Shown piece by piece: positions 6,762 through 12,921 of a DNA stretch of 15,497 nt (position 1 is its first letter; the number at the start of each line of letters is the position of its first letter). The notes beneath the pieces are model-generated. The model had not been told where the DNA came from. It saw only the letters and a list, made by a program, of their open reading frames with translations, and did not search any database. The stretch comes from Chloroflexota bacterium (GTDB lineage Bacteria; Chloroflexota; Dormibacteria; CF-121): positions 1 through 15,497 of the forward strand of contig VBGO01000064.1 in assembly GCA_005882525.1 (NCBI GenBank), in the 5' to 3' direction. The position numbers were made by a program, and so were the translations under genes.

Positions 6762-9517
6762 GCGATTCGCGCACGGAAACGCGAGTCGAGCGCGACGAGG
6801 ATGCCAAGCGCGAACCCCCGGCAGACAAGCCGCCGGTCAGTCCCGACCTCAAGATCCTCGAGAGCCAGGTCCTGCGGGGCCCCAACTACTGGTCCTACGA
6901 GCCGGCGATCCGGCTGCTCGTCGATCTCGGCGTGCTCGAGCACTGGCCCTCTAACACCCTGCCGGCCTTCACCGATGCACTGATCGATCTCCTGCCCGGT
7001 CTGCACGACCACGGCTGCTCGCTGCACCGGCCCGGCGGCTTCATCGAGCGTCTCCGTGACGGCACCTGGATGGGTCACGTCGCCGAGCACGTGGCGCTCG
7101 AGCTCCAACGCGAGACCGGTGCGTCCACCACCCGGGGCAAGACGCGGCGGGCCGGCACGCCGGGCTATTACAACGTCGTCTACGGCTATAACGAGGAACA
7201 GGTCGGCGTCGCGGCCGGGAAGCTGGCGGTCCGTTTGCTCAATCACCTGGTTCAGGCCAACCCCACCTTCGACTTCATCGCCGAGCTGGAGAGCCTGGTG
7301 CTGCTGGCCGACCGGGCCGCCTTCGGCCCCTCGACCCAGGCCATCCTCGACGAGGCGGCGCGCCGGGACATCCCCTACATCCGGCTGAACGATCAATCCT
7401 TTGTCCAGCTCGGCCAGGGCAAGTATCAGCAGCGGATCCGGGCCACGATGACCTCGCGCACCTCCGCCCTTGGGGTCGACATCGCGGGCGATAAGAAGCT
7501 GACCACCTCCCTGCTGGCCTCCGCCGGGCTCCCGGTGCCGAAAAGCGACACGGTCCGGTCCGCCGACGAGGCCGTGGCAGTGGCCGCCCGCATCGGCTAC
7601 CCAGTGGTCGTCAAGCCGCTGGACGGCAACCACGGGCGCGGCGTCAGCCTCGACCTGCGCACCGAGGAGGACGTCCGGAGCGGCTTCGAGAGCGCCATTC
7701 GCCAGACCCGCAGCGGCGTGGTCGTCGTGGAGAGCTTCATCCACGGCAACGACTATCGCGTGCTCGTCATCGACGGTCACATGGTCGCCGTCGCGCAGCG
7801 AGTCCCGGCGCACATCATCGGCGACGGCCAGCGCACGGTGCGCGAGCTGGTCGAGATCACCAACCGCGATCCGCGGCGCGGCATCGGCCATGAAAAAGTC
7901 CTGACCCGCATCAAGATCGACGAGGCCGCCGGCGAGCTGGTCAAACGGCAGGGGTTCGACCTGGACCAGGTTCCGGCCGAGGGCGCCGTCGTGAAACTCG
8001 CGGACACCGGCAACATGTCCACCGGGGGCATCTCGATCGACCGAACGATGGAGGCGGACCACGACAATGTCGAGATCGCGGAAGAGGCAGCGCGCGTGGT
8101 AGGGCTCGACGTGGCGGGTATCGACTTCCTGACGCCCGACATCTGCCAGCCGGTCCGGGAGACCGGCGGGGCCATCGTCGAGGTGAATGCTGCTCCGGGT
8201 TTTCGGATGCACACGCACCCGACCGAGGGCGAGCCGCAATACGTCGCGAAAGCGGTCATCGACCTGCTCTTCCCCCAGGGAACCCCGGCCCGCATCCCGA
8301 TCGTCGCCGTCACCGGCTCGAATGGCAAGACGACGACCACCCGCATCATCGCCCACATCGTGAGAGGCCTTGGCCACAAGGTCGGGATGACGACCACCGA
8401 CGGGGTCTACATCGACGGCCGCCTCGTCAAGCAGGCGGATGCCAGTGGCCCGCGCTCGGCACGCATGGTGCTCCAGAATCCGCGCGTCGACTTCGCCGTC
8501 TTCGAGGTGGCTCGCGGCGGCATTCTGCGCGAGGGACTCGGCTACAGCGCGAACGATGTCGCGGTCGTCCTGAATGTCACGGGCGACCACATCGGGCTGA
8601 AGGAGGTCACCTCGTTGCGGCAGCTGGCCGCCATCAAGCGGGTGATCGTCGAGGCCGTACCGCGCACCGGGGCTGCCGTCCTGAATGCCGATGATGAGCT
8701 GGTCGCCGAGATGCGAACCCACTGCAGCGGGTCGGTGATCCTCTTCTCGATGCGCGAGGATAACGAGCTCGTGGACCGCTGGGTGCGACGCGGCCGCAAG
8801 GCCTTCCTCATCCAGAAGCAAGCCGGCGGCGGCGAGATGATCGTGCTGCGCGAGGGCCGGCGCAGCACGCAGATCGCGTGGGTCCACTTGATCCCGGCTA
8901 CCTTCGAAGGTCGGGCGCGGGCAAACGTCCAGAACGCCCTCGCGGCGGCGGCCGCAGCGCATGCCGCAGGTGCGCACGTCCACGACATCCGGCAGGGACT
9001 GCGCAGCTTCCACCCGTCGTTCCACGAGGCCCCCGGACGCCTCAACATGTTCGAGTTGCACGGGGTCAAGGTGATCGTTGACTACGCCCACAACCCGCAT
9101 GGGCTCCAGATGGCCGGCGATTTCGTCGAGCGCCTGACCGCGCCGGGCGTCAACGGGCCGGAGCCGGGCCGGCGCATCGGCGTGATCGCCACCCCCGGCG
9201 ATCGCCGGAATGAGGACATTCGCGAGCTCGGCCGAGTGGCGGCGCGGGTGTTCGACATCCTGATCGTGCGTGAGGACGCGAATCCTCGGGGCCGGCAGCG
9301 GGGTGAGATCGCCCGGCTCGTGATGGAGGGCATCAAGGCCGCCGGCGAGAGCCGCGTCCAGAGTGCCGAGATCATCATCGATGAGCACCCCGCGATCGAG
9401 GCCGCCTTGAACGGCTCAAAGCCGGGAGACGTCGTGTTGCTCTGCGTCGACAAGCCGGCCGACACCTGGCGCGATCTCGAGGCGCGCCGGGCGATGCCGG
9501 TCTCTCCCGGGACCTAG
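6758..9517 (+). CDS. cphA: Cyanophycin synthetase
   Basis: 919 residues, the three-module layout of CphA. After a charged leader of about 30 residues, the N domain begins at VLRGPNYWSYEPAIRLL and contains HVAEH at 107-111, an HxxEH motif that in studied enzymes forms a metal-dependent site making primers. The ATP-grasp domain (about 215-500), which adds Asp to the backbone, shows VVVKPLDGNHGRGV with K286 and an acidic IVEVNAAPGFRMH end. The Mur-ligase domain (about 505-919), which adds Arg to the Asp side chain, has the P-loop GSNGKTT at 520-526, EVARGGIL at 583-590, NVTGDHIGL and DYAHNPHG at 775-782. All modules look intact, so I call a full CphA1-type enzyme; that the side chain is Arg is assumed from the family. 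AAGG about 10 nt upstream may serve as ribosome site. The gene converges on a truncated paralogue, sharing CTAG at the stops. Confidence 0.95.
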   Translation: MSDSRTETRVERDEDAKREPPADKPPVSPDLKILESQVLRGPNYWSYEPAIRLLVDLGVLEHWPSNTLPAFTDALIDLLPGLHDHGCSLHRPGGFIERLRDGTWMGHVAEHVALELQRETGASTTRGKTRRAGTPGYYNVVYGYNEEQVGVAAGKLAVRLLNHLVQANPTFDFIAELESLVLLADRAAFGPSTQAILDEAARRDIPYIRLNDQSFVQLGQGKYQQRIRATMTSRTSALGVDIAGDKKLTTSLLASAGLPVPKSDTVRSADEAVAVAARIGYPVVVKPLDGNHGRGVSLDLRTEEDVRSGFESAIRQTRSGVVVVESFIHGNDYRVLVIDGHMVAVAQRVPAHIIGDGQRTVRELVEITNRDPRRGIGHEKVLTRIKIDEAAGELVKRQGFDLDQVPAEGAVVKLADTGNMSTGGISIDRTMEADHDNVEIAEEAARVVGLDVAGIDFLTPDICQPVRETGGAIVEVNAAPGFRMHTHPTEGEPQYVAKAVIDLLFPQGTPARIPIVAVTGSNGKTTTTRIIAHIVRGLGHKVGMTTTDGVYIDGRLVKQADASGPRSARMVLQNPRVDFAVFEVARGGILREGLGYSANDVAVVLNVTGDHIGLKEVTSLRQLAAIKRVIVEAVPRTGAAVLNADDELVAEMRTHCSGSVILFSMREDNELVDRWVRRGRKAFLIQKQAGGGEMIVLREGRRSTQIAWVHLIPATFEGRARANVQNALAAAAAAHAAGAHVHDIRQGLRSFHPSFHEAPGRLNMFELHGVKVIVDYAHNPHGLQMAGDFVERLTAPGVNGPEPGRRIGVIATPGDRRNEDIRELGRVAARVFDILIVREDANPRGRQRGEIARLVMEGIKAAGESRVQSAEIIIDEHPAIEAALNGSKPGDVVLLCVDKPADTWRDLEARRAMPVSPGT

Positions 9518-9524
9518 CGCCGGG
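9506..9524. terminator. Short hairpin over the convergent cphA / paralogue stop junction
   Basis: CCCGG (9506-9510) and CCGGG (9520-9524) form a 5 bp stem around a 9 nt loop that holds the shared CTAG of both stop codons (9514-9517). There is no T-run, so a terminator role is only suggested by the convergent position. Confidence 0.25.
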
Positions 9525-11220
9525 CGCGCTGCACGAGTTCCCGGATGCGGGGTGGACCGACCGGCGCCCCGCCTCGGTCGCGCAGGTACTGAAAGACCTC
9601 GGGCCGCTGCGCCAGCGCGGTGATCGCGATCACATCATTCGGCCGCGACGCCGTCAACATCCACTCGAGCGCCTCGAGCTCGTTGGGAAAGACCGGCGCC
9701 TCGGGCTTGCCGCCGTCGATCACGCCGGCCTGGAGCCGGCGGGCGAGATCCTCCGGATCGCGCCCGCGCAGGTAGCGGTAAAGGTGTGCGATCCCAACCT
9801 GGTCCGCACCGCGGGCCGCCGTGTATCCGAGCCGGTGCAGGATGACATTGGTCCGGTCACCGGCCGAGCCAAACGAGAGCAAGACCCGCGCACCTGCAAC
9901 GCGCAGCCCGTGGCAGATCTCGATCAGCCCGCGCATCCCGTCCTCGTTGTGGGCGTAGTCGATGACCACCACCCGACCGTCGATCTCGAAGAGATTGGCC
10001 CGCCCGGGATTGCGCTCGGGATCGAGCACGAAGGAGCGCAGCCCGTCGACGACGGCCGCCTCCGGGATCCCGGCCCCGAGCGCGGCAGCCACGGCGCCCA
10101 TCGCGTTCCGAAGGTTATGGCTGGAGATGCCGGCCAGGGTCACCGGCACGTCGACCACTGGCAGCAGCCGGTGGACATGCCGTCGGGAAGTCATGATGAC
10201 CAGGGCGCCGTCCAGAACCGAGATCGCCCGGCCACCCTCCGCCAGGGTCGTGCGGATCGCCGGGTGGTCCGCGTCAAGCGAAAAGAGCCATGGCCGGCCG
10301 GCCGCCTGCCGTCGCATGGCCAGCACCCGCGGATCGTCGGCGTTGAGGACGTCCCAGCCCCCCGGCCGGGTGATCCGGGTGATGCTGGCTTTGACTTCCG
10401 CCAGCTGGTCGAGCGTCCGGATCCCGTACTGATCGAGGTGGTCTTCGGTCACGTTGGTCACGACCGCCACGTCATTGTGGTCGGTGCCGATGCCGCGCAG
10501 CAGGATGCCCCCGCGCGCCGTCTCCAGCACGGCGACGTCGATGCCCGGCTGTGCCAGCGCCTTCGCCGCGCCACTAAATCCGGAGTAATCACCGGCCTCC
10601 ACCAGCTCGTCATCGCGGTACACGCCGTCGGTCGTGGTGGAGGCGACGGTGTGCCCGGCGGCACGCGCGAGCTGGACGATCAACCGCACGGTGGTGGTCT
10701 TGCCGTTGGTTCCCGTGACGGCGATGATCGGAATCGTGGGACGCAGGACGCTCGGTGCCGGCCCGGGCTCAACCCTGTCCAGACGATGCGCCGCATCGGC
10801 TAGCGCGCGCTCCATCGATCGGCGACCGTCGAGAGCGACCTCCAGCAGCGGCGCCAGCTCGCGGGCAAATGCTTCGGCGGCCTGCTGGCGGCGCCAGACA
10901 AAGGCGATCACCACCTGGTCGGCGTCCGGCCCGGGCCGGCCCCGGATGGCGAGATGGGTCGCCGTTGCATCCGCCAGGGCGCGCGTGAGGTGCACGGCAA
11001 AGCGGGCGATGAACCGCCGTCGTTGATCGCTGTCCGGCACACCCGGGCTGGCAACCGGCGCGAAGCCGGCCCGTTCGGTCAGCGGCTGGACCCGCTCGTC
11101 CGGCATGGCAAGCCAGGGGGGCACCGCCAGCGTCAGCTTGATCGCCGGCCGGGTGAAATACAGGTTGGGCCCGTCGAGCACCCGTAGTTCGACGACGGTC
11201 ACAGCGTGACGCTCGCTCAT
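9514..11220 (-). CDS. CphA-like Mur ligase lacking the ATP-grasp domain
   Basis: 568 residues from the ATG at 11220. The first 125 residues resemble the CphA N domain: VLDGPNLYFTRPAIKLTL at 14-31 matches VLRGPNYWSYEPAIRLLV of the neighbouring cphA, and VVIAFVWRRQQAAEAFAREL (103-122) matches its later strand-helix. After a short linker a complete Mur-ligase module follows: P-loop GTNGKTTT at 170-177, TTTDGVY, LETARGGIL (232-240), NVTEDHLDQYG (256-266), LNADD, ANLFEIDG and DYAHNEDG (421-428). The whole ATP-grasp domain of CphA, some 280 residues, is missing, and the HxxEH motif aligns with FIARF. It should activate a carboxylate with ATP and join an amine, but not build a poly-Asp backbone. It sits last in a minus-strand operon, 37 nt after a HisKA-like gene, and converges on cphA. 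A role in modifying cyanophycin or making a related polymer is inference; MurT-like or other Mur paralogues are less likely given the N-terminal region. Confidence 0.88.
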   Translation of the reverse strand: MSERHAVTVVELRVLDGPNLYFTRPAIKLTLAVPPWLAMPDERVQPLTERAGFAPVASPGVPDSDQRRRFIARFAVHLTRALADATATHLAIRGRPGPDADQVVIAFVWRRQQAAEAFARELAPLLEVALDGRRSMERALADAAHRLDRVEPGPAPSVLRPTIPIIAVTGTNGKTTTVRLIVQLARAAGHTVASTTTDGVYRDDELVEAGDYSGFSGAAKALAQPGIDVAVLETARGGILLRGIGTDHNDVAVVTNVTEDHLDQYGIRTLDQLAEVKASITRITRPGGWDVLNADDPRVLAMRRQAAGRPWLFSLDADHPAIRTTLAEGGRAISVLDGALVIMTSRRHVHRLLPVVDVPVTLAGISSHNLRNAMGAVAAALGAGIPEAAVVDGLRSFVLDPERNPGRANLFEIDGRVVVIDYAHNEDGMRGLIEICHGLRVAGARVLLSFGSAGDRTNVILHRLGYTAARGADQVGIAHLYRYLRGRDPEDLARRLQAGVIDGGKPEAPVFPNELEALEWMLTASRPNDVIAITALAQRPEVFQYLRDRGGAPVGPPRIRELVQRARR

Positions 11221-11257
11221 GCCGGCGTTCAGTCTGGCAGGCGCGGAGGCAGCTAGC

Positions 11258-11644
11258 TCAGTGTTGTCCCGGCGTGTTGATCTGGTCGTGCGTTTCCGAC
11301 ACGCGGTCCTGAAGGCGTGCCAGCAACAGGCGATACTCGGCCATCAGGCTGCGGGTCCGTTCGCGCACCCGGCGGTAATCCGCAATCGCGGGCCGTCCCG
11401 CCGGGGTCCGCTCGGTAAACGGCTGGAGCGTCGCGCCGAGCTCCCGGGTCTTTTCAGCCATCACCCGGAGGATCTGCGTCTTCAACTCCGGCGACAGGCC
11501 CTCCATGATGTCGGCATATCCCTGCAACAACGAGAGATGGTTGCGGACCTTGATCGCCATCAGGGAAGCGGGCTCATCGGCCGCCGCTCGGCGGGGACGA
11601 AGTCGGATGACTTTGTTGTTGCGCTTCGGGAGCGAGTTACTCAC
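11258..11644 (-). CDS. Small HisKA-like helical protein without phospho-acceptor His
   Basis: 128 residues from the GTG at 11644, which overlaps the stop of the winged-helix gene (GTGA). Residues 27-75 read like a histidine-kinase dimerisation helix pair: MAIKVRNHLSLLQGYADIM lines up with the canonical S-H-E-L-R-N-P-L box, but the catalytic His position is Ile31, and a His (H36) stands where Pro is usual. A second long charged helix follows at about 85-118. There is no ATP-binding domain. The N-terminus is Arg/Lys rich. The likely role is a dimerisation or scaffold partner for the winged-helix protein or for a kinase encoded elsewhere. A longer reading from 11950 in this frame is rejected, because it crosses the clearly coding upstream gene. 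Moderately sure it is a gene; function unknown. Confidence 0.7.
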   Translation of the reverse strand: MSNSLPKRNNKVIRLRPRRAAADEPASLMAIKVRNHLSLLQGYADIMEGLSPELKTQILRVMAEKTRELGATLQPFTERTPAGRPAIADYRRVRERTRSLMAEYRLLLARLQDRVSETHDQINTPGQH

Positions 11645-12192
11645 GCTGTGAACACCAGCCCGTAGCCGCGGCGCGGCTCGCTGACCAGCCGAGCCGGGAC
11701 CCCGGTGGTCGCCAGGTGGCGCCGCAAGCGGACGACGTAGGTGCGAAGCTGCTCCGCGGAAAGTCCCGGCGCTCCCCAGGCAAGGGTGACCAACTGGGTC
11801 GCCGAAAAGAACTGTCCCGGCCGCCCGGCGAGGTAGGCGAGCAACTCCGCCTCCCGCCGCGTGAGGCCCAGCCGTTTTCCCGCGTAGCTGAGCACGCGGC
11901 GACGAACATCGAGATCCAGTCCGGCCAGCTCCCACAGGCGTCGCTCCCAAAAGTCGAGCCGCGATTGCAACCGCCGGAGGTGTCCTTCCATCCAGCGCTC
12001 ATCCGCATCGCTGGCCACGTTGCCGCCGCCTTCTCGCCGCACACGATTGAGGGTCCGATCCGCAAAGGTGACCAGCTCTCGATAGATGGTGACCCACTGG
12101 CGGGCATCATCGAGATCGTGCGTATCTGGTACCTCGCCCTGGATGAGGTACAGCTCGGTCATGGATGTACTCGGCTGGCTGGCGCGTGCCAT
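11641..12192 (-). CDS. Winged-helix transcriptional regulator (OmpR/PhoB-type output domain, no receiver)
   Basis: 183 residues. The C-terminal half (about 100-182) is an OmpR/PhoB-type winged helix: LTRREAELLAYLAGRPGQFF (110-129), the recognition helix region LSAEQLRTYVVRLRRHL (144-160), and the wing hairpin VSEPRRGYGLVF (170-181). The N-terminal half (about 28-95) is helical and Trp/Arg rich (DDARQWVTIYREL, RLQSRLDFWERRLWELAGLDLD) and has no receiver-domain Asp pattern, so it is not a standard response regulator. Two starts are possible: ATG 12192, used here, or ATG 12162 (MTELYLIQG), which gives more room for the divergent cheB promoter. It is first in an operon with the HisKA-like gene (GTGA overlap) and the CphA-like ligase, so it probably controls that operon and perhaps cphBA. 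DNA-binding fold is firm; target is inferred. Confidence 0.88.
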   Translation of the reverse strand: MARASQPSTSMTELYLIQGEVPDTHDLDDARQWVTIYRELVTFADRTLNRVRREGGGNVASDADERWMEGHLRRLQSRLDFWERRLWELAGLDLDVRRRVLSYAGKRLGLTRREAELLAYLAGRPGQFFSATQLVTLAWGAPGLSAEQLRTYVVRLRRHLATTGVPARLVSEPRRGYGLVFTA

Positions 12193-12241
12193 TGACTCGA
12201 TACTACGCTCTTATTGACCGGTTACCAGTCTGTGGGAGGGG
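12193..12241. promoter_or_regulatory. Compact divergent control region and unusual ribosome binding site
   Basis: Only about 20-40 bp lie between the winged-helix start (12192) and the cheB start. It contains the palindrome ACCGGT (12217-12222) and a strong plus-strand Shine-Dalgarno GGGAGGGG at 12234-12241, followed 5 nt later by ATG at 12246. That ATG is not in the cheB frame. TAGTAT on the minus strand (12205-12200) may be a -10 for the winged-helix operon; no convincing -35 is seen. Confidence 0.35.
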
Positions 12242-12921
12242 TAGCATGGGCCACAGGAAGGGCAGAACTGGTCCACCAAGAGCCGCCGTCACCCGAGCGG
12301 ACCGATCTCGACGCGCCGAAAACTGCCCAGCGGTTTCCTGGAGCCGAGTTCGACATCGTCGCGATGGCCTCCTCCGCCGGTGGGATCGCGGCCATCGGCG
12401 AGGTGCTGACCGGCCTTCCCGCCGACTTTCCGGCGGCGATCGTCGTCGTCCAGCACCTGGATCCGCGCCATCGGAGCCTGATGGCCGAGATTCTCCGGCG
12501 GCGGACCAGTCTCGAAGTCGTGCAGGCCGCCGAAGGCGACCGGATCCGGCCGCGAACCGTATACATCGCGCCACCCGACCGCCATCTCCTCGTCAATTCG
12601 GACGGAACCCTCTCGCTCTCCCATTCCGAGCTGGTCCACTTCGTGCGGCCCAGCGCCGACCTGCTCTTCGAATCGGTGGCGGCCAGCTACAAGGAGCGTG
12701 CCATCGCCGTAGTTCTGACCGGGACCGGCAGCGATGGTTCGCTCGGGGTCGGGGCGATCAAGAAGATGGGTGGCACGGTGATCGCTCAGGACCAGGAATC
12801 CGCGGAGTTTTTCGGCATGCCGGCCGCGGCGATCAAGTCAGGCCATGCGGATTTCATTCTTCGCCTCGACGAGATCCCCTCAGCGCTCACGACACTCGTC
12901 GCCGAGGGCGTGGTGCGGTGA
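12214..12921 (+). CDS. CheB-type protein-glutamate methylesterase (no receiver domain)
   Basis: 235 residues as drawn from the TTG at 12214; GTG at 12232 is the other start in this frame. The CheB catalytic domain fills residues 46-230: FDIVAMASSAGG with nucleophile S54, VVVQHLDPRHRSLM with H81, YIAPPDRHLLV, VVLTGTGSDG with D174, and FFGMPAAAI. The triad is complete. The receiver domain of classical CheB is absent, as in CheB/CheR-PAS signalling proteins, where CheB and CheR are often fused; here they are separate genes joined by GTGA overlap. It would remove methyl groups from glutamates, or act as the partner esterase of the following CheR. The start is unsettled because the best ribosome site points to an ATG in another frame. 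Confidence 0.88.
   Translation: MTGYQSVGGVAWATGRAELVHQEPPSPERTDLDAPKTAQRFPGAEFDIVAMASSAGGIAAIGEVLTGLPADFPAAIVVVQHLDPRHRSLMAEILRRRTSLEVVQAAEGDRIRPRTVYIAPPDRHLLVNSDGTLSLSHSELVHFVRPSADLLFESVAASYKERAIAVVLTGTGSDGSLGVGAIKKMGGTVIAQDQESAEFFGMPAAAIKSGHADFILRLDEIPSALTTLVAEGVVR

Noticed and set aside
6578..9388. A 936-codon open frame on the minus strand opposite cphB and cphA
   Set aside because: It is rich in Asp, His, Arg, Val and Leu without domain motifs, and lies fully antisense to two genes with intact catalytic motifs. This is the usual antisense shadow of high-GC coding sequence.
9784..10803. A 339-codon plus-strand frame opposite the CphA-like ligase
   Set aside because: It is antisense to a Mur ligase with all motifs in order and has no family features of its own.
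11258..11950. A longer (230-residue) reading of the HisKA-like gene starting at 11950
   Set aside because: Its first 100 residues run out of frame through the winged-helix domain and look like Arg/Gly/Pro shadow. The GTG at 11644 with GTGA overlap is the better start.
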